Notes under the pieces: generated by a model
What the model saw: only the letters and a program-made list of their open reading frames with translations
Databases searched by the model: none
Told to the model about the DNA's origin: nothing
From: Acholeplasma laidlawii
Lineage (GTDB): Bacteria > Bacillota_I > Bacilli_A > Acholeplasmatales > Acholeplasmataceae
DNA: 49,249 bases
Reading direction: 5' to 3'
Assembly: GCF_015709225.1 (NCBI RefSeq)
Contig: NZ_JADNRS010000013.1
Coordinates: 1-49,249 of the forward strand
Made by a program: the position numbers and the translations under genes
In this document: one piece after another, positions 17,371-25,363 of the stretch
How the letters are laid out: each line of letters starts with the position of its first letter
Numbering within the stretch: position 1 is the first letter of the stretch

Positions 17371-17597
17371 TGATGAAGAAGAGTAGTAATTTATTTAACT
17401 TTTCATAGAGAGCTGATGGTTGGTGTAAATCAGTAAGAGTGATGAATGAACGTGCTTTGGAGCTTTTAAATCGAGTGTTGATGAGGTTTAAACGTATGTC
17501 GGCGTTAACGATATAAGTGCTAGATTTTTTGATCTAGAACTAAGGTGGTACCGCGATTAATTCGTCCTTAGACATTATTGTCTAGGGACTTTTTTAT
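17371..17597 (+). ncRNA. T-box leader, complete unit (probable arginine specifier)
   Basis: Stem I starts with the conserved AAGAGTAGTA (17379-17388) and includes AGAGAGCTGATGGTTGGTG. The specifier side reads GAA-CGT-G (17448-17454), so the specifier is probably CGU (Arg), followed by TTTGGAGC. The T-box sequence AAGGTGGTACCGCG is at 17542-17555. The terminator pairs GTCCTTAGACA with TGTCTAGGGAC (17564-17589) before a T run. Uncharged tRNA should pair with the specifier and with UGG of the T-box and stabilise the antiterminator. It precedes an amino-acid ABC transporter. Confidence 0.92.
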
Positions 17598-17624
17598 TAA
17601 GTATCCTATAACTCATCATCAATA

Positions 17625-17742
17625 TAAGGTTTAAGCGTATAACGGCGTTAACGTTTTTAAAGTGCTAGTTTTTTAAAACTAGAATTTAGGTGGTACCACG
17701 GTTTTTTAATCGTCCTTTAGATAATATCTAGAGGACTTTTTT
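17625..17742 (+). ncRNA. Second, partial T-box unit lacking stem I
   Basis: This is a second copy of the 3' half of the leader, about 145 bp downstream: AAGGTTTAAGCG...GGCGTTAACG, a stem III (CTAGTTTT/AAAACTAG), the T-box TTTAGGTGGTACCACG (17685-17700), and a terminator GTCCTTTAGATA/TATCTAGAGGAC (17712-17736) with TTTTTT. No AGAGAG/stem I and no specifier precede it. It is a tandem terminator-antiterminator stage under the single upstream stem I. Confidence 0.88.
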
Positions 17743-17776
17743 ATTTATTTTAATCAAAAAAAAGGAGAAGAAGAAA

Positions 17777-18586
17777 ATGATTAAAAAAATGTTATTAATG
17801 TTTATGGTAATGGGTGCTTTAACACTCATGGTTGGATGTGATATGGGAAGTTCGAATACGTTCACATTTATTATTGATGAATATTATGATGAATTTATTA
17901 CTATGGGTACATCCGCAGATTATGCACCATATGAATGGTTAGTAAAAGATGAAAATAATAACCAAACGGTTGTAGGTATTGATATTGAAATTGCTAAAGT
18001 TATCGCGAAACATGCAGGTAAAAACTTAAAAGTAATTCATAAGGGATTTGATTTTTTACTTGAGGACTTAGCAGATGGTCGTGTTGCTTTTGTTATATCA
18101 GCGATGACGCCAACACCTGAACGTGCAGAAATTGTAGATTTTTCAACTGTTTATTACATGGCTACACAAGTCGTATTAATTGAAAATAAAAATATTGATG
18201 TATATACTTCAGTAGAGTCTATGAATCTTTCTAATATTAGAATTGGGGCACAATTAGGTTCTATTCAACAAGATTACGCAAACGATCTATTTCAAGCACC
18301 ACAAAAACAATTTATTCAAGCAGTACCTGACTTAGTATTAGGCTTAACAAGCGGTCAATTAGCTGGTGTAATTATGGAAAAACCAGTTGCTGAAGGTTAT
18401 ATCAATAATATTACAGGTCTTTCTATCGCTAACTTTATACTTGGTAATCCAGAAGATGGATCTGCTGTTGCTGTAAGAAAGGGGAATAAAGCACTACTAG
18501 AACTTATCAATGATACAATTCAAATACTTCAAGAATCAGGTCAAATCGATCAATTTGTCAAAGATAGTGTTTTATTAAATAGCTAA
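17777..18586 (+). CDS. Polar amino-acid ABC transporter substrate-binding lipoprotein
   Basis: The 269-residue protein has a lipoprotein signal ending LMVGC (lipid Cys21) and a family-3 solute-binding domain with 'TSADYAPYEW', 'GIDIEIAKVIAKHAGK' and 'FVISAMTPTPERAEIVDFS'. These bind glutamine, arginine, lysine or histidine. AAAAAGGAG precedes ATG 17777. It is the first gene of a three-gene operon after the tandem T-box; the probable CGU specifier points to arginine as substrate. That assignment is inference from regulation, since the fold alone does not fix specificity. Confidence 0.9.
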   Translation: MIKKMLLMFMVMGALTLMVGCDMGSSNTFTFIIDEYYDEFITMGTSADYAPYEWLVKDENNNQTVVGIDIEIAKVIAKHAGKNLKVIHKGFDFLLEDLADGRVAFVISAMTPTPERAEIVDFSTVYYMATQVVLIENKNIDVYTSVESMNLSNIRIGAQLGSIQQDYANDLFQAPQKQFIQAVPDLVLGLTSGQLAGVIMEKPVAEGYINNITGLSIANFILGNPEDGSAVAVRKGNKALLELINDTIQILQESGQIDQFVKDSVLLNS

Positions 18587-18587
18587 T

Positions 18588-19265
18588 ATGGATTTTTCAT
18601 TCTTGCTAGATTTATTCTATGTAAAAACACTTCTACAAGGCGTGATTATCACTATAGTTCTTGCACTCATTGCAGTCTTAATGGGTACGCTTATAGCAGT
18701 GATTCCAACGTATTTTAGATTATCTAAACGTAAGATACTAAATTTTATTGGTGGAAGTTATGTAGAAATTATTCGTGGTACACCATTACTTGTTCAAGTA
18801 ATGCTTATCTATGCATTTGTAAAACTACCAGTTATGACCGTGTTAGGCATGGACTTTGGTGCATTTTTACTAGGTATGGTAGCACTTATTATTAATAGTA
18901 GTGCTTATGCATCTGAAACCTTTAGAGCAGGTATATTATCTATTGAAAAGGGTCAAAAAGAAGCTGGGCTTAGCTTAGGCATGACAGAAAAGAGCACCAT
19001 GCTTCACATCATTATGCCTCAAGCTATAAAAAATATCATGCCATCTTTAGGTAATGAATTTGTAACCTTAATTAAAGAAACATCTATATTTATGTATTTA
19101 GGAATTGCTGAACTTATGTATAGTGCACAAATTGTTAAGACATCAACTTATAGAACTAAAGAAGTGTACATTGTTACAGCATTACTTTATTTTGTTTTAA
19201 CATTTACAACATCTAAACTCATGTCAAAATTAGAGAAAAGGATGAGAAAACAAGATGAAAAATAA
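18588..19265 (+). CDS. Polar amino-acid ABC transporter permease (HisM/GlnP type)
   Basis: The 225-residue permease has about five membrane helices and the EAA loop '[20 protein letters not shown]' that contacts the ATPase. '[13 protein letters not shown]' is typical of the His/Glu/Gln/Arg permease family. It starts one base after the preceding stop, with no clear Shine-Dalgarno, so translation is probably coupled. It overlaps the ATPase gene by 11 bp. A single permease gene suggests a homodimer in the membrane. Confidence 0.93.
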   Translation: MDFSFLLDLFYVKTLLQGVIITIVLALIAVLMGTLIAVIPTYFRLSKRKILNFIGGSYVEIIRGTPLLVQVMLIYAFVKLPVMTVLGMDFGAFLLGMVALIINSSAYASETFRAGILSIEKGQKEAGLSLGMTEKSTMLHIIMPQAIKNIMPSLGNEFVTLIKETSIFMYLGIAELMYSAQIVKTSTYRTKEVYIVTALLYFVLTFTTSKLMSKLEKRMRKQDEK

Positions 19266-20004
19266 ACTATTTGAAATTGTAAACCTAAATAAAAAATTTA
19301 ATGATGGTACACTTGCATTAAATCAAGTGAACTTAGATATTTATGAAGGCATTACAATCATTATTGGTCCATCTGGAAGTGGTAAGTCCACTTTACTTAG
19401 AACTTTGAATTTGATGGAGACACCAAGTTCGGGTGAAATTAATTATAAGGATAAAAGTATATTAAGTAAACATTTTAATATCAATGAACATCGTAAAGAG
19501 GTAGGTATGGTGTTTCAATCTTTTAACTTGTTTCCACATTTAACGGTTTTAGAAAACTTAAATATTGCTCAAAAAAATGTACTTAAACTTGATAAGGTTA
19601 CAGCGACCTATAAATCTCTATTTTATCTTGAAAAAGTGGGTTTACTCGATAAAAAAGATCAATATCCTGGAAAGTTAAGTGGTGGTCAAAAACAAAGAAT
19701 CGCTATAGCAAGATCTCTTTGTATGGAACCAAAAGTCATTTTATTTGATGAACCAACCTCAGCGCTTGATCCAGAAATGATTGGAGAAGTGTTACTAACA
19801 ATGAAATCTCTTGTTAAACTTGGGATGCATATGGTTATTGTCACACATGAAATGGGCTTTGCAGAAAGTATTGCAGATCAAGTAGTTTTCATGGATCAAG
19901 GTGAAATTATTGAAGTAGGAACACCAAACGACATTTTTAACAACTCTGGTAAAAAGCGTGTGATGGACTTTTTAGATAAACTTACCTTTAAAGATAACAT
20001 CTAA
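19255..20004 (+). CDS. Polar amino-acid ABC transporter ATPase (GlnQ/ArtP type)
   Basis: The 249-residue ATPase has Walker A 'GPSGSGKS', Q-loop '[16 protein letters not shown]', signature 'LSGGQKQR', Walker B '[15 protein letters not shown]' and H-loop 'VTHEMGFA', all typical of the GlnQ/HisP group. It completes the importer with the binding lipoprotein and permease. The gene starts within the end of the permease gene. No clear terminator follows, so some reading into the FNT gene is possible, although that gene has its own promoter. Confidence 0.94.
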   Translation: MKNKLFEIVNLNKKFNDGTLALNQVNLDIYEGITIIIGPSGSGKSTLLRTLNLMETPSSGEINYKDKSILSKHFNINEHRKEVGMVFQSFNLFPHLTVLENLNIAQKNVLKLDKVTATYKSLFYLEKVGLLDKKDQYPGKLSGGQKQRIAIARSLCMEPKVILFDEPTSALDPEMIGEVLLTMKSLVKLGMHMVIVTHEMGFAESIADQVVFMDQGEIIEVGTPNDIFNNSGKKRVMDFLDKLTFKDNI

Positions 20005-20048
20005 TTTAAGTAAAAAATACACAATTTAATTTCTAATTATAGGTTTAC

Positions 20049-20076
20049 TTGTAATAATGCGTACTTTTCGTATAAT
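20049..20076 (+). promoter_or_regulatory. Promoter of the FNT-like gene
   Basis: TTGTAA (20049-20054), a 16-bp spacer and TATAAT (20071-20076) precede the start codon by about 22 bp. Confidence 0.6.
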
Positions 20077-20098
20077 TGTATTGAAGAGGAAGTATACA

Positions 20099-20740
20099 AT
20101 GAAAAAACACATAAAAACACTATTAAGTGCCATGATGGCAGGAGCGCTCATTGCCATAGCAGGCACAACTTATTTATATTTAAAAGCAGATCATACAATC
20201 ATCGGTGCATTCTTATTTGCATTTGGATTACTTTGTGTCGTCACTCTAGATTATAAGTTATATACAGGTCGTATAGGTTATATTATTGATAAGGATAAAT
20301 CCTATATTATCGAGATATTATGGATAATACTTGGCAATCTACTAGGTTCAATCTTAATTGCAAGTATTATTTACTTGGCTAATTATGAAGGGATAATTCA
20401 AACAGCAAAAACACTCGTTGAAACCAAGTTATCTAGAAATATATTTGAGATATTTGGATTATCTATTATGTGCGGTATGATGATGTACTTAGGCGTTGAT
20501 GGTTATAAGCGCATCGAAAATCATGTTGCTAAAGTCGTAGTTAATATCTTTGCAGTAGCAATCTTTGTGATTTTAGGATTTGAACACTCAATAGCAAATA
20601 TTTATTACTTTTTACTAGCTAATAATTATAGTTGGTACATGCTATTAGCATTTGTAGTTATGCTAATCGGTAATGGTGTCGGTGCAGTCATTTTAAATAG
20701 TATAGAAAAATTTGGATCACTAAAGAAGCCTAATCAATAG
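20099..20740 (+). CDS. Formate/nitrite transporter (FNT) family-like membrane protein
   Basis: The 213-residue protein has about six membrane helices with FNT traits: an early 'MMAGALIAIAG', the omega-loop segment 'LDYKLYTGRIGY', and 'GFEHSIAN' with the conserved central-channel His. FNT channels move formate, nitrite, hydrosulfide or lactate. It is shorter than the usual 250-280 residues, mostly at the N-terminus and in loops. GAGGAAG precedes ATG 20099; the upstream TTG and ATG codons in frame overlap the promoter. The terminator begins inside its last codons. Confidence 0.75.
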   Translation: MKKHIKTLLSAMMAGALIAIAGTTYLYLKADHTIIGAFLFAFGLLCVVTLDYKLYTGRIGYIIDKDKSYIIEILWIILGNLLGSILIASIIYLANYEGIIQTAKTLVETKLSRNIFEIFGLSIMCGMMMYLGVDGYKRIENHVAKVVVNIFAVAIFVILGFEHSIANIYYFLLANNYSWYMLLAFVVMLIGNGVGAVILNSIEKFGSLKKPNQ

Positions 20741-20757
20741 ATTAAGCTTCTTTTTTT
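20723..20757 (+). terminator. Rho-independent terminator overlapping the FNT stop codon
   Basis: AAGAAGCCTAATC pairs with GATTAAGCTTCTT, then seven T. The stop TAG (20738-20740) lies in the loop. Confidence 0.85.
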
Positions 20758-20786
20758 GGTAAAATATCACCATAGAAGGTGATAGT

Positions 20787-21605
20787 ATGAAAAATAGTGT
20801 TGTAGTAATTACAGGTGCTAGCTCTGGTATAGGAAAAAGTACTGCAGAGTATTTAAGTAAAAAAGGATTTACAGTATATGCACTAGCAAGACGAATGGAC
20901 AAGTTAGAGGACCTTATACCACTAGGTATTAAACCTCTTTTTGTGGATGTTACGAATGAGACAACAATTAAAGTAGCCATTGAAGAAATATATGCATCTG
21001 AGGGTAGAATTGATGTTCTATTTAATAATGCAGGTTATGGCTTATATGGACCGATTGAAGATGTGGATTTAAAAGATGCAAGAGATCAATTTGAAGTTAA
21101 TTTATTTGGTGTAGCCAATATGATAAAACATGTATTGCCTATCATGAGAAAACAAGGCAGTGGGAAAATAATAAATACCTCCAGTATTGGTGGTAAAGTA
21201 GCCTCACTACTTGGTGGATGGTATCATGCTTCTAAATTTGCATTAGAAGGTTTTTCTGATAGTTTAAGAATTGAATTAAAACAGTTTGGTATTCAAGTTG
21301 TCTTAATACAACCAGGACTTATAAAAACAGAATTCATGCAAAGAACTTATGACTATGCAAGTAAAATTGATGCTGCATCACCTTATCAGGACACCATTTC
21401 TCACGTTATGAAATCGGCCGAAAGAGATTACTTGTCAGGTAAGGTGGGTTCAGATCCACTTGTTGTAGCTAAAGTCGTATACAAGGCGATTAGGGCCAAA
21501 AGACCAAAGACTAGATATCGTATGGGAACACTAAGTTTTATCGCATTAACAGCAAGAAAGATATTACCTGATAAATTGCTAGATTATATCTTATTAAAAA
21601 GATAG
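20787..21605 (+). CDS. Short-chain dehydrogenase/reductase
   Basis: The 272-residue enzyme has the classical SDR motifs: cofactor-binding 'TGASSGIG' (9-16), 'NNAG' (80-83), catalytic Ser near 132-133 and YHASK with Tyr146 and Lys150. Arg33 and the run 'ARRMDKL' after the second strand suggest NADP(H) preference. Substrate cannot be read; sequences of this kind are often annotated as oxidoreductases of the YqjQ/DltE group. GAAGGTGA precedes ATG 20787. It is followed after 10 bp by the msrB-like gene, so the two are an operon. Confidence 0.9.
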   Translation: MKNSVVVITGASSGIGKSTAEYLSKKGFTVYALARRMDKLEDLIPLGIKPLFVDVTNETTIKVAIEEIYASEGRIDVLFNNAGYGLYGPIEDVDLKDARDQFEVNLFGVANMIKHVLPIMRKQGSGKIINTSSIGGKVASLLGGWYHASKFALEGFSDSLRIELKQFGIQVVLIQPGLIKTEFMQRTYDYASKIDAASPYQDTISHVMKSAERDYLSGKVGSDPLVVAKVVYKAIRAKRPKTRYRMGTLSFIALTARKILPDKLLDYILLKR

Positions 21606-21615
21606 GAGATATGAA

Positions 21616-22032
21616 ATGAAAAAGTTGACACCTATACAAAAAAAAGTAGCGCTAGAAAATGGAACAGAACCACCATTTGATAATGCATACTGGAATAATT
21701 TTGATGAAGGTATTTATGTGGATGTCATGGACGGAACACCACTTTTTAAATCACTTGATAAATTTGATGCAATGTGTGGTTGGCCATCGTTTACTAAACC
21801 AATTGACAATAAAATTGTTGTTGAAAAACTAGATATGTCTTATGGTATGTTTAGAACTGAAGTAAGAACTAAGAATTCAAAAATACATCTTGGCCATGTC
21901 TTTGATGATGGACCCGAAGAAGCTGGTGGTCTAAGATACTGTATGAACTCAGCAAGTATGAGATTTATTCCTTTGGAAGACTTAGAAAAAGAAGGATATG
22001 GGCAGTATAAATCATTGTTTGACAAATCATAA
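21616..22032 (+). CDS. msrB: Peptide-methionine (R)-S-oxide reductase MsrB
   Basis: The 138-residue protein is a stand-alone MsrB. It has 'CGWPSF', '[10 protein letters not shown]' and the active-site '[13 protein letters not shown]' with the catalytic Cys. It reduces methionine-R-sulfoxide in proteins, using thioredoxin. The two CxxC zinc motifs found in many MsrB proteins are absent. AGGAGAT precedes ATG 21616. It follows the dehydrogenase gene closely and ends at a terminator shared with the convergent malQ gene. Confidence 0.95.
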   Translation: MKKLTPIQKKVALENGTEPPFDNAYWNNFDEGIYVDVMDGTPLFKSLDKFDAMCGWPSFTKPIDNKIVVEKLDMSYGMFRTEVRTKNSKIHLGHVFDDGPEEAGGLRYCMNSASMRFIPLEDLEKEGYGQYKSLFDKS

Positions 22033-22036
22033 AATA

Positions 22037-22065
22037 AAAGGTGATGCATCAGGCATCACCTTTTT
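22037..22065. terminator. Bidirectional terminator between msrB and malQ
   Basis: AAGGTGATGC pairs with GCATCACCTT, followed by T runs on both strands (TTTTT on plus, TTTTATTTT on minus). It serves both convergent units. Confidence 0.85.
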
Positions 22066-22066
22066 G

Positions 22067-23551
22067 TTACTTAGCTTTAGAAATCGGATTTATACGACCG
22101 TATAATTTAGTGAAACGTTTAATTTTTAGACGTGTCATACGATCGATTTGACCTGTCTTTAGACGCCATACCCAGTTACCACCTAAAGTAGATGGGATAT
22201 TAAATCTTGCTTCACTACCAAGATTTAAATAGTCTTGCATTGGAATGATTGCAGTGTCTGCAACTGTTGCAAGTGTAGCTTTGATTAATGAATCTGTTTT
22301 TGAACCTTTAACGTGATTAATATACTCTAATGCATATTTTAAATCACTTGGTTTTAGATTCTTAAACCATTGTGTAGTTGTTTCATTATCATGTGTACCA
22401 GTATATGCAACAACATTATTATGATATAGGTGTGGGATATAGTCTGATTCTTCTCTAGAATCAAAAGCAAACTGAAGTAATTTCATACCAGGAAAACCCG
22501 TATGTTTAAGAAGTTCTCTTACCTTATCAGTGATCATACCTAAATCTTCAGCAATGATTTTTCTATCGCCTAGTTGACGTTTGATAGATTCAAACAATTT
22601 ATAACTAGGACCTTCAAACCATTTACCACGCTCAGCGGTTGTATCACCATATGGAATACCAAAGTAATGAACAAACCCGATAAAGTGATCAATTCTTAAA
22701 ACGTCAAACATGGAAGTATTGGATTTAACTCGGTCAATCCACCAAGCAAAATCTTCGCCTTCTAAAATATCCCAACGATATAATGGATTACCCCATAATT
22801 GGCCAGTTGGACTGAAATTATCACCAGGTACACCCGCTACAAGTGTAGGTAGTTTATTTTCATCTAATTGGAAGTATTGAGGTTTAGTCCATACATCAGA
22901 AGAATCATAGGATACGTAAATTGGCATATCACCAATAATTTGAATACCTTTTTCATTCGCATAATGCTTTAAATTGTACCATTGTTTATAAGCTTCATAT
23001 TGTAAGAATGAGTGGAAATTAATAGCATCTTTAAAATCGTGTCTTGCTTGATTTATCGCATGTTCTTCACGTTTTCTTAAAGCCTCTGGCCACTCTGCCC
23101 AACTTACACTATGTTGACTTTCTTTAATGGCCATAAAGAGCGCATAATCATTCAACCAGTAACCTTCATTTCTTAAAAACTCTTGGAAATATGTACTATT
23201 TAAGTCGAAACGGTCAAAAGCAAGTCTTAATACTTTAAAACGTTCATGATATAAGCGTTCATAGTCAACTTCGGCTTCGGAAGTTTGTGAATCTAAGATC
23301 TCAGATTTTTTTAATAATTTATCTTTCACTAAAAAATCTAAGTCTATAAAGTATGGATTCATCGCAAACGCACTAAATGTTTGGTATGGTGAATCTCCAT
23401 AGGAAGTAGGTCCTAATGGAAGTATTTGCCAGTAGGACTGGCTAGTAGATTCTAAAAAATCTACAAAATTATAAGCTTCTTTACCGAAAGTTCCAATTCC
23501 ATAATTGGATGGTAACGATGATATATGTAATAAAATACCAGCTTTTCTCAT
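22067..23551 (-). CDS. malQ: 4-alpha-glucanotransferase (amylomaltase), GH77
   Basis: The 494-residue protein is a full-length GH77 enzyme. It opens 'GILLHISSLPSNYGIGTFG' and has the catalytic nucleophile in 'LRIDHFIGF', acid/base Glu in 'IIAEDLGMI' and third Asp in 'YTGTHDNETT'. It transfers maltosyl or longer units between maltodextrins and releases glucose in the cytoplasm. It lies 2 bp after the GH13 glucosidase gene on the same strand, so they form an operon. With the importer upstream it completes intracellular maltodextrin breakdown. Confidence 0.96.
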   Translation of the reverse strand: MRKAGILLHISSLPSNYGIGTFGKEAYNFVDFLESTSQSYWQILPLGPTSYGDSPYQTFSAFAMNPYFIDLDFLVKDKLLKKSEILDSQTSEAEVDYERLYHERFKVLRLAFDRFDLNSTYFQEFLRNEGYWLNDYALFMAIKESQHSVSWAEWPEALRKREEHAINQARHDFKDAINFHSFLQYEAYKQWYNLKHYANEKGIQIIGDMPIYVSYDSSDVWTKPQYFQLDENKLPTLVAGVPGDNFSPTGQLWGNPLYRWDILEGEDFAWWIDRVKSNTSMFDVLRIDHFIGFVHYFGIPYGDTTAERGKWFEGPSYKLFESIKRQLGDRKIIAEDLGMITDKVRELLKHTGFPGMKLLQFAFDSREESDYIPHLYHNNVVAYTGTHDNETTTQWFKNLKPSDLKYALEYINHVKGSKTDSLIKATLATVADTAIIPMQDYLNLGSEARFNIPSTLGGNWVWRLKTGQIDRMTRLKIKRFTKLYGRINPISKAK

Positions 23552-23553
23552 AT

Positions 23554-25239
23554 TTACTCCTTTATCCTGTATGAGATCGTTTCATAAGGTCTTAATTTTA
23601 GGTTGTTATTTTCGTATGATATATCTTCATAATTGTGAATTAATATATCACCAACAGGATAATTAGTTATATCCATGATTGTTTCAGTTGTACTAAATGA
23701 ACCGATTACGATGATTGTTTCTTCTTGATAATGTCTTAAGTAAACAAATAGATTTGGATCATCTTTAAGTATCATTTCATAAGTACCATTAATAAGTGTT
23801 TTTGAGTATTTGGAGAATCTTCTTAAACTAAAAAGTTTTTGATAGTGACTCCAAATAGAAGTAGGATCATTCATTTGATCAAAGACATTAATTTCAGTGT
23901 AATTTGGATTGACATGAAACCAAGGTTTGACTGATGAGAAGCCAGCATATTCTGTATGATGCCATTGCATCATAGTACGAGGGTGGTCTCTTGATGTCAT
24001 TAATGCCTTTTCAATAATTTGATAAGCACGTTCTGGTTCCATAGCTATTTGGTTTTTCACACTGTTTAAGGTTGAAATATCATTGATTTCTGATAATTCC
24101 TTAAAAGGATAATTGGTCATACCAATTTCTTCACCTTGATAAATAAAGGGTGTACCTCTTGATAAGTACATAATACTTGCAAGCATTTTAGCAGACTCTT
24201 TATGGTAGTCTACGTGACCATAATGGGAAACGACACGTGGTTGGTCGTGGTTTAACCAATTGAGCGGAAGCCAACCAATGTCTTTAAACGTTTCTTGCCA
24301 TTTATTAAGTGTTTCTTTAAGCGGTATAACATTGACCTTAATATCTTTCAAATCAGTGATATCCCATATATTGTTGTGCCAGTTGTGGTCGAAGTTAAAT
24401 ACCATAGATACTTCATTTGAATTAAATGATGCATACTTAATTGCTTCATCTATACTTGCTTGACCACCAACTTCACCAATTGTAAAAGCATCGTAAGGTT
24501 TAAATAAGCCTTCATGAAGTTGATTTAAGTACTTGTGGTTATCAGGTAAATTAGAAAATTTAAACCAATCTAATACAGTATCTTTAGCGAATGTGGAGTC
24601 AACAAAATCTTCACGTGCAAGATGTGAAACTGCGTCTAATCTAAAACCGTCTATACCTAAGTCTAACCACCATTTACCAACTTCAATCATACTTTGAACA
24701 ACATTTGGATTCTTCCAGTTTAAATCAGGCATCTTATCTGAGAATATTTTCATGTAGTACTCATTCGTGGTTTCATCATACTTCCAAGCAGAGCCACCAA
24801 AGAAGGAACCCCAATTGGTTGGAGGAAGCATTTTTCCATCAACCATTTTAGGTTTTTGCCAAATGTAGTAATCTCTGTAAGGATTGTCTAGTGATTTTTT
24901 AGATTCCATGAACCAAGCATGCTCATCAGATGTATGATTTAAGACGAAGTCTAAAATGACTTTGATGCCAAGATTTTTAGCTTTTTTTAATAACGCTTTA
25001 AAATCTGCTAAAGAACCATATTCTTGAGATACTTTAAAGTAGTCTCTAACATCATAACCGTTATCGTCCATTGGAGAATCATAAAATGGAGTTATCCAAA
25101 TTAAATTTACACCAAGTAAATGTAGATAATCTAACTTTTCAGTAATACCATTTAGATCACCAATGCCATCATGATTGCTATCTTTAAAACTCTTAATATA
25201 TATTTGGTAGCCTACGGCTTCCATCCACCATTTATTCAT
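23554..25239 (-). CDS. GH13 alpha-glucosidase (oligo-1,6-glucosidase/glucan 1,6-glucosidase type)
   Basis: The 561-residue cytoplasmic enzyme has the four GH13 regions: 'DFVLNHTS' (97-104), 'GFRLDAVSH' with nucleophile Asp202, 'TIGEVGG' with acid/base Glu256, and 'NHDQPR' with Asp332. The opening 'WWMEAVGYQIYIKSFKDSN' is typical of GH13_31 enzymes that cleave terminal alpha-1,6 or alpha-1,4 bonds of short oligosaccharides. There is no signal peptide. AAGGA lies 11 bases before ATG 25239; the ATG at 25260 would place that site inside the gene. It is transcribed away from the GH13_20 gene and sits with malQ. Confidence 0.9.
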   Translation of the reverse strand: MNKWWMEAVGYQIYIKSFKDSNHDGIGDLNGITEKLDYLHLLGVNLIWITPFYDSPMDDNGYDVRDYFKVSQEYGSLADFKALLKKAKNLGIKVILDFVLNHTSDEHAWFMESKKSLDNPYRDYYIWQKPKMVDGKMLPPTNWGSFFGGSAWKYDETTNEYYMKIFSDKMPDLNWKNPNVVQSMIEVGKWWLDLGIDGFRLDAVSHLAREDFVDSTFAKDTVLDWFKFSNLPDNHKYLNQLHEGLFKPYDAFTIGEVGGQASIDEAIKYASFNSNEVSMVFNFDHNWHNNIWDITDLKDIKVNVIPLKETLNKWQETFKDIGWLPLNWLNHDQPRVVSHYGHVDYHKESAKMLASIMYLSRGTPFIYQGEEIGMTNYPFKELSEINDISTLNSVKNQIAMEPERAYQIIEKALMTSRDHPRTMMQWHHTEYAGFSSVKPWFHVNPNYTEINVFDQMNDPTSIWSHYQKLFSLRRFSKYSKTLINGTYEMILKDDPNLFVYLRHYQEETIIVIGSFSTTETIMDITNYPVGDILIHNYEDISYENNNLKLRPYETISYRIKE

Positions 25240-25295
25240 AAAATAAACCGTCCTTAACATTATTATTTTACCAAATTAACCCCTATACTAAAACA

Positions 25296-25341
25296 TGATA
25301 GCGGTTACATATTTATCAATCAAATGACTAAATGATATAAT
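25296..25341 (+). promoter_or_regulatory. LacI/CcpA-type operator and promoter for the GH13_20 gene
   Basis: TGATAGCGGTTACA (25296-25309; reverse TGTAACCGCTATCA) matches a LacI/CcpA-type site. TTATCA (25313-25318), a 17-bp spacer and an extended TGATATAAT (-10 at 25336-25341) follow. The operator lies just upstream of the -35 and between two divergent genes, so it could act on both. Confidence 0.6.
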
Positions 25342-25363
25342 GAATTTTAAGGAGTGATATACC

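Noticed and set aside
25240-25260. ATG 25260 as start of the GH13 glucosidase
   Set aside because: AAGGA lies between it and ATG 25239, and GH13 homology begins at the second ATG.
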